Shown here: positions 23,178-34,311 of the stretch, one piece after another
How the letters are laid out: each line of letters opens with the position of its first letter
Position numbering within the stretch: the first letter of the stretch is position 1
Assembly: GCA_023053575.1 (NCBI GenBank)
Contig: JAKZAP010000018.1
Span: forward strand, 21,710,458 to 21,774,457
Length of the DNA stretch: 64,000 nt
Direction: 5' to 3'
Source of the DNA: Branchinecta lynchi
Taxonomy: Eukaryota; Arthropoda; Branchiopoda; Anostraca; Branchinectidae
The notes under the pieces: generated by a model
What the model saw: the letters and a program-made list of their open reading frames with translations, nothing else
Told to the model about the DNA's origin: nothing
Database searches by the model: none
Translations under genes and position numbers: made by a program

Positions 23178-23927
23178 GATCGTTTGGGCCGTATTGAACA
23201 AAGGCGTTTGCAGCTGCAGGCACGTTCAAAGAGTACGAAGTACGGAAAGCAAAAGGAGGCTTTAAAAACACCGCTTCATCACATTTTTGAAGTCATTTCG
23301 GGGCTCCGATGTAACATTGTCGGGCGCCACCCCTACGGATGTTGTGCGTTTCTTAATAGATAAAGATGGTGTGCGGTAGAACAAGAGTACATGATCTTGA
23401 TTGTAGGCTTGAGGTTAGGGACAGAAACGCTTGCCCTTGCCCAGTCCGGTTACATGCTGATACGGTTTCTTCCATGTGCGGGGAGTTGTCTGCTATTTTT
23501 CGAGAGGAAGGGATAACGGGCGAGTATAGTTCCCAAACTGGTTTCGGAAATCCTGTTTTATCCGGAGAAGTGAAATCGTATCAGAAGTCCGTCAGAGACG
23601 AACAAAAAGATGCCATGACGCCAGTCAAGCAGGCGGTACCGATGTCTTTAGCAACATTAAAGTGTGTCGCCGATCATTATGGCAGGTTATCTCGAGTCGA
23701 GAGTTGCCAAGCAAAGAAGTTTGTGAATTTTAGAAATAAGGCTTTTGTTTTGTTGCAGTATTTTACCGGGGCGCGTTTTTCTGATTTGAATAGATTGCCC
23801 AGTAGTTCTTTGCGAAAAGGGAAAGAAGGCAGGGGTTTTGTTTTATTGCAATCGGAAGGTAAGTCCTTGAAAAATGTGACTGGACGGATTTTAGGAATTC
23901 ACGAATTTTCGGACAAGAATCTTTGCC
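23178..23927 (+). pseudogene. Tyrosine recombinase, left copy: frameshifted and cut by gap
   Basis: Same start as 36502 (TTGGTTTTAG|GATCGTTTG), but with an extra A in the run near 23262 and an altered GGTGTGCGG near 23370, which break the frame. It ends at the N gap after DKNLCP. The frame errors lie only near the contig end, which points to poorer sequence there and not to biological decay. Confidence 0.85.
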
Positions 23928-24027
23928 NNNNNNNNNNNNNNNNNNNNNNNNNNNNNNNNNNNNNNNNNNNNNNNNNNNNNNNNNNNNNNNNNNNNNNNNN
24001 NNNNNNNNNNNNNNNNNNNNNNNNNNN
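23928..24027. other. Assembly gap, 100 N
   Basis: Exactly 100 unknown bases, the conventional filler for a scaffold join of unknown size. The sequence to the left continues in the right contig at 37250, and the sequence to the right matches 10675 onward. The two contig ends therefore overlap by about 13.2 kb. Confidence 0.99.
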
Positions 24028-27000
24028 ACATAGGCAAGTTGTCTGGAAGAATTAAAGCATACCTGATAGCAGAAGCTAAAATGACAAGGGACGAGGTCAC
24101 GTCACCGTATAATTTGAGTCGGAGTACGCACAGACTGGGAAGCGCAGAAATGCCGCACCAAGAGTAACTGGCAGAAGAGAGCCACCGAGTATCCAAGTTA
24201 TAATAAATTTGGAGGTCAAGGGATGTTTGAAGTGTAATGTCATCACGCGTTTTTGTCCACGATTGCCCGCACTGTTCTGACCAGCGGTCATTCAAACCCC
24301 TCGTCGCGGGAGAAATAATTAATTTCCGGCGTCACGTTCCCGATTAGTTGAAATTTGTATAATTGGATTTGCCTTGTATGTGATGAAGGGTTACGGCTTG
24401 GAGAAAACATCAAAAAAGTTAAAGTTTGGAATGATTGCGAATCGGATTTTTTGTAACAGAGAATTTAAAAAGATTTAGGGGCTCTTTCAAAGGTATTTAA
24501 TATGAAAGTGACTTGCCTTCTCGACGAGAATTTAAAACAATGTTTCAACAAGATGGAGGAATTCATAACGAGTATTTCGGAAGCTCGGGTTAAAAATGGA
24601 CTGATATCATCATCGGAGAAGTTGGAGAGGTCGAGCCCCCAAGATGATTTTAACCCTGACTACCGAGCTAAATAAGCCGCGGCTGGTAGCCGGACGCGAG
24701 ATATGTCAATTTTTGAATAGTCAGAAAACAAGATTGATTGAAGGAGTTTCAAATGTGGTAGAGCAACGGGTTTTGGTAAGAGGGGAGGTCAACGCATGCC
24801 CCTCTCTGTTAGAAACGGGTGGCATGTTTATTTGGAATGTTTTTCGGAATTTCAGCATCACAATCGGAAGATGTGTCGACGACACACTTGTGGGAGAGAC
24901 CACGGAAGTTGTGCATTATTTTCTGTTTGGGTTACGTGCTGTCAGACAAGTACGTTTTAACGCCGTTTGCCACGTTGCGACGTTTAGGGGATGAACGTCG
25001 ACATGTAATGTAGTAAGGTAGTAAAAGTCATTGTAAAAACGGGGGAGCTAAAATGGGTTATGGTTTACGCTATTTTGCTCCAGCAGGCACTTCGTCGCAC
25101 CCGTTTGTTCAGATCAAGATGTGCGGATGCGGTTGTTAAGCTTACCAGTGATGGCGCAATGGATTTGTAGACGCATAGGCTGCGGCTCTGATGATTTCTG
25201 GTATTTGTTTCGAGATTCCCCAGGGGTTTTCCCGCTGTACCATGAGAATGTTACAATATCCATTATCACCGATGTGTCGGGGTATTCTTCGATAGGTTAT
25301 AGACAAATTTCCGGGGTAGGAACCTCTAGTTATGAGAGATATGTAATAAAGGTATCTCAGCAAAATTAGCCCTCGTTTTGCAAAAAGTGTTAGTTTCTGT
25401 AGAGAGCGAAGTCCGAAATAACCGTATCACGTTGAAAATTGACAACACTGCAATGATAAACCGATTGGAAACCGGACGAGGCGATTCCGAGGAAACAGAA
25501 GAAGCCGTCAAGTCGATATTTTTCGCATCTGTTTAGTTGACGTTCTGACTAGATTGGCTCACGTCGCCTCAAAAGCTAATTTGGCTGACTATTGGTCTAT
25601 GGTTTTGCAACCGTGTAATGCAACTCTGTCAAAGGACTCGTGGGAAAAAATACAGTAGGCTACTGATCTGGGGGATTGATGGTGATACGTTCGATCTGAT
25701 CGAACTGGATTGGAATGCAATGAGAGAAATGAGGGGTCGACCATTCTATATTTTTTCTTTTTTTTTCGTTGCGTTCGCAAATACAGTGCCGAAAGGGAAG
25801 GTTTACGTTTTACGTTCACCATTTTCAATGGAAATCTCATATGCCCGCAAATCTCACCGGTCTTGTGAATACACGCTTGTTATTCTGGTTTCTTGGAAGC
25901 ACCTTTTTGGTGGCCCATGATGTTTGCAAGAGCTGAAACATGGACGAAAATCGGGCAATGTCGCCAAGTAGGGCCGTTGCTATTCCCTTCGGCCGACGGT
26001 TATGTTCGGAAGACTTTGCGGTGTGATTTCTATGCGGTCAGACTGTGCATTGGATCCTATTACTTATTTGCGGTACACAGAGTACAAAATTGAGGATTAA
26101 TAAATAAAGATTGTTTTCCATTTCTCTTTTTAGAGTTTCCTCGTTTATATAGAAAGACGACGTCAAGAACAGTTTCAAGAGACCACAAACAAACGGCAAT
26201 ATGGGTGCCAAAAGCTCTCTGTAAGAACAGCCGTGGATCATTTTTGGGAGTTTGGTATGGTTCACGATTCCAGTTAAGCAAATGGGCCCTTCCTTTTGGA
26301 CGGTTTGTAATTTCGAAAGACAAAGGTGGGCAGACGGTCGTTCATTCGGAGAATGGCAGGGTTAAGGGAAAGTCTGCCGTGGCAGAACGTGGTTGTCCCA
26401 GCGATTGAATGTAAGTACTGTAAACACTTTGCGTGGTGAATTATCAGTTGTATTCAACGACTTGGGAGTCACGAGCGATTGTATTTGTCAGTTAAGATGC
26501 GGGAATCCAGTTTCTTTTTATGAGGTACGAAACTACGCAAAATCATTGACGTTTCAGCAGAAAAATTGTTTTTTGTCAGTAAAAGAAGCAGTCCCCTTAT
26601 CGCTGGCAAAATTTACATGCATTGCACAACCCTGAAACGATTTGCAGAAAAGGAACAAAATATTTCGAAACAGTTCACATTTTGAAACCAAGTTCTCTAT
26701 TTGGTATAGTTTTTTATTGTTTCGCGGTTGTTTGACATACAGAGGATCCCAATGGCGGGTGTCCGGAAGTTTTCATAGAGCGTTTTGGTATTTCAATAGT
26801 ACGAAGGGAAAACCACGAACATTTTAAGTCAGGTTTTTGGCCATAAAGAAAAAACAAAAAATTCAGATTCATGGCCTTGGCTTGCTTTGGTGTCATGCTT
26901 GGCCCGTGTCAGTGCTAGACCATAACATGAAATTTTGCCGTTCGAATGACGAATTTTCGGCCCACATAAATTATTTTGTTCCCCAAGATAAGAGGTGGAG

Positions 27001-27816
27001 AAAATTCAGGGAAAACCTATACACTGATGACGCCCCGATTGGCACTGAAAAAACTGTTGTCTGACATAGACGTGTATGACGGGGTAACGCCTCACGCGCT
27101 TTGAGCATGGGCAACAATCAAAATGAGTATATCAGACGATGCAGTAGTTCAAGCTTGTATGGGATGGAAATCGAACGGCATGGCTGAAAGATATACAGGC
27201 ACGGAGAGGCTTACCAGCCTGTCCATTTTTCGGCGAAATGGGCTGAGATAAGCGCGGTTCTCACCTTTACGGCCACACAATACCCGTCCGCCCTGACATT
27301 TGCGTACCCATTTCAAGTGAACAAAGGGAAATTTGGCAACCGGAGCAGTGTCAAGTTCAGAATTTACACATTATTATATGAAATAATAACTTAACGGTAT
27401 ATCGCGTTATTCCATTTGGGATTGGATTTGGGTTTGGAGGAATGGTGAGAAAAGGGGAAAGAGTAGGTGGTTGCGGGCTCTACGCTCCGATACTTGACAA
27501 CCAAGGACGGGTTCATGCGGTTTGGATTTGGAATATATTACTATTCCGAACCCGAAGCGCAACCCGGACTAGGTTATGAGAGGTAGAGAGAAGAAAAAAA
27601 AAAAAAAAGGTGGGGGAGAAGAAAGATAAGTGATATTGAGAAAAGTGTTTATAAGTTTTGTGGTAAAATGAAGTGGAGAAGATTGGGAAAATATCCATCT
27701 TGGCGCAGACCATCCTGGTTAAACCGGGTCCGCGTTTCGTTTAAATGCGGGCTCTACCCTCCGATACTTAACAACCAAGGACGGGTTCATGCGGTTTGGA
27801 TTCGTAATATATTACT
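24028..27816 (+). mobile_element. Old PAT element, partial duplicate in right contig
   Basis: Same sequence as 10675-14493. Contains the gag2 remnant (24028-24290), RT/RNase H remnant (24555-26065), recombinase remnant (26134-27240), B1 (27473-27542), a shortened A2 (27543 to about 27575) and B2 (27747-27816). Its left part is missing because the contig starts here. A few single-base indels differ from the left copy, but none restores a frame. Confidence 0.85.
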
Positions 27817-28867
27817 AATAAACCTATAAGACATTTAACTTTCCGTACGTAGAAATTCCGTAAATTTTCTAACTTGGTAAATATATTTGCGCCTAAGAAA
27901 GTGCCTTGGGTCGTAGCATAAAAAATCGAAATATTTCATTCAAATTTCAAGTTGTTGTGGTATTAACCATTAAATATATTAGCCGAAATTGAACTGGCAT
28001 TTCTGAACATCTTTTTTTTTGTCAGAAGAAAAGATATCGCAATGGCTTCTGACCTGAATACGAAGACTATCCCTCGGATTGGCCGTCATAAAGGGTTTGT
28101 TTTTGTTGACGTAACAACAAAAGCAGTACAGTAGCCATTATATCTGACAGGTAGGCTACACACTTAGGATACTGCCAACCAAGTTAAAAATTATCAAAAT
28201 ACGGACGACACTAACCGACTGAGCGGAGGCGTCTAGATATAAAATTTTGCAACTTTGCAAAATGTGTAGAGTGCCTAAGAAAAGCTTTACGGCATGGCAC
28301 GAAGATTCAAATAATTTCGGTCAAATCCAAAATACTTTCGGTCAAATCCAAAATACTAAGTTTATTGTTTATTATTTATGGAAATATTTTCTGTTCCGCT
28401 GTCGCCTTAGGCATTTAGCGGGTAACAAATGAAATAAACATATATTCAAATAAGCCGAATCTTTGTCTCTTTCTGAAAATTTTCATGGAATGATACGCAT
28501 CAACCAAGCCTATTCACAAAAAACATCCAATTTTGAAATGATACAGTATTTTACATATATATTATCTATATATATATATATATATAATGAACCAGAATAA
28601 AATAATATCTCTTCTCAAGCCAAGAAAACTGGATGCACTGTACACGGTGACGTCGTAACTCGCTCATTTTTCTTTCTTTCTTTATTTATTTTCATTAACA
28701 CAACTTCTATTTATAACGACTTAAATGCTAAGATGTTTCAGTTACACCTGTTCGTCTGTTCCAAAATACATCCTACTCAATGGTTGTCCCTTCCCAAACA
28801 TTGACACATCCCCTTTCTATTAAAATTATATATGGATTAATTAAACAGTGCGCTTGCTGATGCAGGG

Positions 28868-29593
28868 GTAGGTTGTTTTATCCAGGGTAGTTGTTTCAAT
28901 AAAATTAGTTATGCGGATGATTTGGTGGTGATGGCTACTACCATTCATGCCCTAAATGAGTTGATGAAAGTCTGTGATGTGTTTGCTTCGGCACATGATG
29001 TGATATTCATCACGCAAAAAACCCTTTGCATGGCATTCGTCCCACGTGGCCTGAAGCTGGTTCATCTTACCCGCGTTCTACTGTCTGACCAGACATTGAA
29101 ATTCGTGGATACTTTTAAGTACCTTGGATATATTTTTACGCCAACTCCGAATGATGATCACCATGCTAATGCTTTAGCAAGGTCATTGATCGCTAGAGCG
29201 AATCTTCTTACTCGTAGGTTTGGGTCTTGCAATGCGTCTGTCAAGACGTTCCTTTTCAGAATGTTCTGTTCCCAACTATATTGATACTCTCTTGTGACTA
29301 ACCAATCTCACAAGCGCGAAAAGACCAATCGCGTCTTGTATAACAACTCTTTCCGGTGGTTACATGGGTTTAGATGGAACTTTAGTGCTTCAGGTATGTT
29401 TGTCCCTTCTCTCCCTGAAATCCGTCGTTCCTCCATTCTTTCTCTTCAGTTTCGAATTCTGGCGTCGAACAATCCTCTGCTGGTGATACTGTGTGGTCCG
29501 CAAATGCACGTGTCTCTGCGGCAAGCATGGGGAAAGAAATTTACTGTGGGTTTGACCCATCTTGATTCGAGTGGGTTGACCCAGCCTGATTGA
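28868..29593 (+). mobile_element. Non-LTR RT fragment with YADD, right copy
   Basis: Duplicate of 15545-16270 in the right contig. Same truncated frame with SYADDLVVM and the same internal stop. Confidence 0.75.
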
Positions 29594-30019
29594 GTACTTT
29601 GTTTGTTGTAGGCTTCGTGCTTTCAGCATATTTATTTTTTTAGTTTTCTTAGTGTCTACAAATGAGTTGTTATGTAGCAGCCCCAGTTTGCTATATTTTG
29701 AAATAAAAAAATTAAAAATAAAATATCTAGGATTTCGCTCTCATCACAATAGTTTAAACAGAACTATTTCCCGGCGTTTTCCGACTGGGAAATATACTTC
29801 CGTCGCATACATTTCCGCATTCCTTGTTTCAACTCTTTCTAATTTCCAAGAAAAACCTTTTTTTTCTGAGAAACCACTTTCTTGGTATTCAACCAAGCAC
29901 GGCTGAATCCCTGTATACACATGTGAGAATTAATGTTCGATTTACTGTTTTAGATAACAAAAAAATAAAAAAAATAAAAAGGGAGTCCACAGAAAATGTA
30001 AAACGATAGATACCAAACA

Positions 30020-30569
30020 ATATTTGACGATGCAAAACAGATAAGTCAGCTACATTTTCTTAGAGCTATATTTTGGCCCTTCTTGGCAAGGGTCCTCTTC
30101 AGGCTCAAGCCACTCAAACTGGAAAGTTAACGTTTGGAAAAACAACTGAAGATTCTTCTTTGTCAAATACGATTTGCAGTCAGCTTGGACTGAAGAGATA
30201 TTTATCACCAAAGTACGGAACTTTCAAATTGCCCATACATGCCGCCTACCAGTATCCATCTTACCTGGAAAGAAGAAGAAGAGACAGACGACTATAAAAC
30301 CAAAATGCGGGAGAATCTCTACCCTTTCGACGACCCATTCGATCAGCAAAAACAGCAGCCCTGTCCAGAATGAAATCACAGCACCAACTTTAACTCCGAC
30401 CCATTTTCAAAGAAGAATTCCACAAAATCAGATATTTAAGGAAGAATCTTCAATTGTTTTTCCACACGTTCATTTTCCAGCTTGAACCTGAAGAGGACCC
30501 TTGCCAAAATGGCCGAAATGTAGCACTAATAAAATTTAGCTGACTTATCCGTTTTGCATCGTAAAATAT
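30020..30569. mobile_element. Inverted-repeat element (MITE-like), right copy
   Basis: Duplicate of 16697-17246 in the right contig, with one substitution seen (AAAATTTAGCTG for AAAATGTAGCTG). Confidence 0.78.
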
Positions 30570-31020
30570 GATTCCAAGTTCAGAAAGGTATAACAGAAAA
30601 GACCTTGGTAGCTTATGTAATAATTTTTTCTCCCTCTGTCTGCAACCTTTCCGGATTTACTTTGTATTCTGAGACAAAAAGATTTAAAAGGTATCAGTGC
30701 TTATTATATCAAATATTGTAAATTTATCTTGTACCTTCCTCGAGGTTATAGGAATTACCGTGCAATGAACTGCCGCTTTTTGCCCTCTAACCCATGCTCA
30801 AAGTTATCTTCAATTGCCCAGGACTTTCACGTTTATGCCATTGGCCATTTCTCCGCATTCCATCTTGGAAGAATTTTTTGTAGAACCGACTATTCCCTTA
30901 TTTTGTTAATGCTTAGTTTCTTATCTTGTGCATTTACTACATTACTGAAACGTCAGTGTAGTTTTTCCTTTCCTTTGTCTTGTACGATTAGGTTTGAAGC
31001 CAAGCTGACCATTCATTACG

Positions 31021-31376
31021 AAAGAAATAGAAAACCGTGATTTTCGGGGTTTTTTCTTGATCAGCTAATATGATGATGTGCTATGATGATGTGCGAGGGA
31101 TAAATATAAATTCGGATAGTGACTAGTTAGTAACTAACTTAGTAACTAGACTAGTTAGTTACATCTCGTCTTATTGTCTGTTGGTTCCGCATCATTCTCC
31201 TGTTGTGATTGTGGTGGATTTTATGATTTAGTTTTGTTTTGTTTTTCGCTGAGGACGGTTTGCCGAAAGTGCAACCGAAATATCCGAATTTTTATTTATC
31301 CCTCGCACATCATCATAGAAGGATAATTAGCTGATAAAAAAAAAAACAACCGAAAATCACGGTTTTCTATTTCTTT
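31021..31376. mobile_element. Second inverted-repeat element, right copy
   Basis: Duplicate of 17698-18053 beside exon 5 of the right contig. Confidence 0.8.
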
Positions 31377-31505
31377 TGTCTTGTACTGCACTATTTCCCT
31401 CTTCTTCAGTGCGTAAATAAATTTCATCATCATTTTGAGCTGTGTTACACGACCCAAGTTCTTCTTGACTTCTTGAATGACAACATTATTTACACCAGAA
31501 CTTAC

Positions 31506-31655
31506 CTGACATGTACCTTTTCCTCCTTGTTCTTCGCCGGCGCAAATATTAGTCGGACGCTTAGTTGTCTCGCCCAGAGCGATTGCACAGTCTTCGTCAG
31601 ACCACACCACCAATGATACTTCGTTCAACACAGGAGATGCAGCTAGCCCTCCCTC
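31506..31655 (-). CDS. Serine protease exon 5, right-contig copy
   Basis: The acceptor is TGCTCTTCCAG|GAGGGAGGG and the donor GGTACATGTCAG|GTAAGT, phase 0 at both ends. Fifty codons: EGGLAASPVLNEVSL, DEDCAI, NICAGEEQGGKGTCQ. The Cys168-Cys182 type pair (DEDC, NICAG) and the residues leading to GDSGGP are present. Gly sits where trypsins have Asp189. The exon joins GWGLTQ of exon 4 to GDSGGP of exon 6. This copy is contiguous with exon 4, so it is the better one for a gene model. Confidence 0.88.
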
Positions 31656-32190
31656 CTGGAAGAGCATAAGGCAAGTGCAGAAGGACAGTGCATTAAAAAG
31701 GGTAAAGGACGCAACAAAGAAGAAAGCTGCTCAAGAAGAAAACCCTGCCAGAGAAAGGAAGGCTGCACTGGGAGGAAAGCCTAATGTCTACTCGACTCAT
31801 TAATTCCTGGTCTGGGAAAAGGCCCGGGTTGTCTCCTGGCGGAATGTCTAATAAAAATAAGTGTATGTTCTTTGTTTATCCAACGTGTTCTTTCCTTTCT
31901 TCCTTTTCATGAGTTCAAGGGTCAATTTAGATGTCGAGCACGAGTTTGGCCAGTGACTGAACATTTATAAAATAATGTTTTTTTCTTACCGGACACGAGG
32001 AAAATCTACAGAAAAGCCGTAAAAAGCTGTGAAAAGAGAAAGCTGTAAAGAGAGAGAAATGCTACAAAAACAAATTAGCCATGGACGGAAGAAGTTATAC
32101 ACTTTGCTCCCTAGCCTTATAGAAATTCAGGGGAGTGTCACATAAAACTAAATAAAAAAGCCCTCAAAGCCCGGTGCATGTATTATATTA

Positions 32191-32364
32191 ACGGATACGT
32201 CGGCTACAATGCTTTGGCAGTGGATATTTCGGCCCTGCTTGGCAACCGAATATTGCAGTTTTTTCTTCCCCAACGTTGTCCCTGACGTTCGACAGCCTGA
32301 CAATGACTCTAGCTAAGAAGGGCCGAAATATACACAGCTAATACATCGTAACTGACGTATTCGT
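32191..32364. mobile_element. Small inverted-repeat element, right copy
   Basis: Duplicate of 18868-19041. Confidence 0.7.
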
Positions 32365-32469
32365 GTTATGTATTGTTTGAGTAAGTGTTTCCCAGTCAGC
32401 TTGGGCTCAAGGAATGTCTTATGTTTTATTGTGTATGCTTTCTTATCCCGTCCCATATTCTATAACATT

Positions 32470-32523
32470 AGGCCGGACTCGGAGAGAGCGGACGGGGGTA
32501 TACCTCTTCAGTCGGTGGTTGAA
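32470..32523 (+). repeat. A1 split direct repeat, left end of young PAT
   Basis: Fifty-four bases beginning AGGCCGGACTCGGAGAG and ending GGTGGTTGAA, identical to A2 (37849-37902). The left-contig copy is at 19147-19200. Confidence 0.93.
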
Positions 32524-32565
32524 CGCCTTTGAGTTAAGGACTCGCGCGAATTTGTGACAACAAAA

Positions 32566-32865
32566 ATGGATGTGGGAAGAATTGTGTTAAAGATGATGGG
32601 GACTGATTTTGGAACAGGATTTGTGTATGAAGTTTTGCAAGGGACGTCAGTGGCTGACGTCCCAAGAAGTGAACTCTTGAATTTCATTACGTCCAAGCTG
32701 GACGTATCAGAAACCGATTTAGCGGTGCTGCTAAGGGAGGACCCTGTTTCCCCTAGTACGTTGGCCAAGTTGGCTAACGTAATCATCGCTTCGGCAGTCC
32801 CTTCACAGGCTGCTCCCGTGGCGGCACAGTCGGCGGCTGGGCTCGAGCCAGGCTACCGAGTCTGA
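32566..32865 (+). CDS. gag1-like ORF, young PAT element
   Basis: No difference from the left copy was noticed. Starts MDVGRIVLKMMGTDFGTGF; middle ELLNFITSKLDVSETDLAVL; Ala/Pro-rich end. No known domain recognised. It is the first ORF after A1, and a homologous broken ORF holds the same place in the old element. It stops just before a CCAG|GTAAAT donor-like site and is followed by about 600 bp without coding: a long A tract (33081-33120) and the motif array. Confidence 0.65.
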   Translation: MDVGRIVLKMMGTDFGTGFVYEVLQGTSVADVPRSELLNFITSKLDVSETDLAVLLREDPVSPSTLAKLANVIIASAVPSQAAPVAAQSAAGLEPGYRV

Positions 32866-33080
32866 CCAGGTAAATATGAATTTGTATGGCTAAACAGGTA
32901 TCGTGACTTGATCCGTGTGTGGAGGAGGATAGTTAAAGTCGGTGAGCTAGGAAGGACATGGCAGTCTGCCTTTTTCTCGGATTTTGGTATGGTCCGTATT
33001 GAGACCGTGCTGTGATAAGCTACCATAAGGGAGTTTGTGAGACCACGTGGTATATTATTTGAAGTAAAAGTAGATGAATG

Positions 33081-33126
<46 letters not shown>

Positions 33127-33281
33127 GCAAAGAAGCTAAAAAAAAAAAAAAATATTTTTGGAAAATTAAGATTTATTTCTCATGATTTCATTTTGTTGAA
33201 AAATGATAAAAATATATTGACCTAGGTATAAGTTGTAGCGGAATGTTGGGAGTCATAAATTTCTGAAGGCGGAAAGTTAAT

Positions 33282-33422
33282 AGGCTGGAGGTTGCCGGAA
33301 AACCCGATTTGTTGGATTGAGCAGGCTGGAGGTTGCCGGAAAACCCGATTCGTTGAAGCGAATAGGCTGGAGGTTGCCGGAAAACCCGATTCGTTGGAGC
33401 GAATATGCTGGAGGTTGCCGTT
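33282..33422 (+). repeat. Tandem GGAGGTTGCCGGAAAACCCG motif array
   Basis: Four copies at a period of about 45 bases: AGGCTGGAGGTTGCCGGAAA then ACCCGATTYGTTGRA. Same arrangement as the left copy. The core CTGGAGGTTGC...ACCCGA also occurs nine times in the old element's 360-bp repeats. Confidence 0.92.
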
Positions 33423-33477
33423 GCTTTCAGCGACGCGGCGGGGGTCTTGAGATCGTTTTTGACGCAAATCTTTTTAG

Positions 33478-33960
33478 ATGATTGATCGAATTGCAAGGCT
33501 AGAAAGCAAACTGGCCGCCGCCAGGAGACCGTCGGCAGAATTAAAAGCGGACCTGATTGCGGAGGCAAAGAAGCCGAGGGACGAGTTTCGGCAGCATAAG
33601 GTTGTAACCTTGGCTTCGGAGTTGGCTCAGGCGATCGAGAAAGAGGTAGGCGGCGAGGAGGCTGCAAAATTATTTGATTACGCTGAGGCGGTGCGATCCG
33701 AGAAGGGGAGCCCGGGCCTTTCATCCTTAGTGATCGATTTATACGGAAGTGCGGCGGATAAGGAGATTGTGAAGGCGCTGGAGAAGTGCAGGAAGCGGTC
33801 GGGGGGTGGCACGCCACCTCATTTTGGCAAAAGGCCCTACCGGCAGGCAGGTGCTTTGTCGTGTTTTCGGTGCGGGGAAACTGGACATTTTGCCCGTCAA
33901 TGTACGGGCAACTCGGAAAGACCATCGGTTAAGCCCCCGATGGCTGGGAGGAGAGATTGA
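33478..33960 (+). CDS. gag2 with CCHC zinc knuckle, young PAT element
   Basis: 160 codons. The N-terminal coiled-coil-like part (MIDRIARLESKLAAARR) is followed by KADLIAEAKKPRDEF, a block conserved in the old element. Middle KLFDYAEAVRSEKG; C-terminus SCFRCGETGHFARQCTG, a single CX2CX4HX4C knuckle, then a basic end. The expected role is nucleic-acid binding and particle assembly. The ATG lies directly after TTTTTAG. A codon-phase-0 donor-like TCG|GTTAAG near the end could splice to the RT frame, but this is unproven. Confidence 0.88.
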   Translation: MIDRIARLESKLAAARRPSAELKADLIAEAKKPRDEFRQHKVVTLASELAQAIEKEVGGEEAAKLFDYAEAVRSEKGSPGLSSLVIDLYGSAADKEIVKALEKCRKRSGGGTPPHFGKRPYRQAGALSCFRCGETGHFARQCTGNSERPSVKPPMAGRRD

Positions 33961-34122
33961 AATTCCTAGTTGTTGTGTCTAATAGTTGACTAATAAATGT
34001 TATCTGATGTGAGATAAAAGTTTTGACAATTCTATCCCTTGTGGGTCGTCAAGCGAACGGTGTTAATTAATGTCAATGAACCAACATTTAAAGGTCCCTT
34101 TGGGTTTTCACTTTCTTTTCGG

Positions 34123-34258
34123 ACCGCAGCTGGCTACCCAGAAAGGGTATAGTTTGTTTGTTTATTTGAGTTCATTGGCTCGATCTTCGGAGCAAAGGGT
34201 GACCGCAGCTGGTTTCACAAAGGGGTATGGTTTGTTTGTTTGTTTTCAGGTTCGTTGG
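34123..34258 (+). repeat. Short tandem repeat before RT ORF
   Basis: GACCGCAGCTGG followed by about 65 bases ending GTTTGTTTGTTT...TTGGC is repeated twice at a 77-base period. The left-contig copy is at 20799-20934. No coding role seen. Confidence 0.6.
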
Positions 34259-34311
34259 CCTCAGTGAGGGTGCAAAGGGTTAAAACTTTTACTAATTAGG
34301 GTATATTTTAG

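Larger units (their letters stand above)
10675..23927 (+). repeat. Left arm of a 13.2-kb near-identical duplication
   Basis: This block matches 24028-37249 with about 15 noticed differences, mostly single-base changes, homopolymer lengths and one 30-base indel. It ends exactly at the N gap, in the middle of the recombinase ORF. It holds the last two thirds of the old PAT element, a non-LTR fragment, three inverted-repeat elements, protease exon 5 and most of the young PAT element. Two frameshifts near its end (around 23262 and 23370) are absent from the right copy. Confidence 0.95.
19147..23927 (+). mobile_element. Young PAT-like element, truncated left-contig copy
   Basis: Same element as 32470-38122 but cut by the N gap within the recombinase. 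It has A1 (19147-19200), gag1, the tandem motif array, gag2, RT/RNase H and a frameshifted start of the recombinase. Differences from the right copy are few: Phe/Tyr in gag2, Trp/Leu near the end of RT, and a shorter or interrupted A-run near 19760. Confidence 0.9.

Noticed and set aside
33282..33422. CRISPR-like repeats (four units)
   Set aside because: Spacers are part of the repeat and nearly identical; located inside a retrotransposon.
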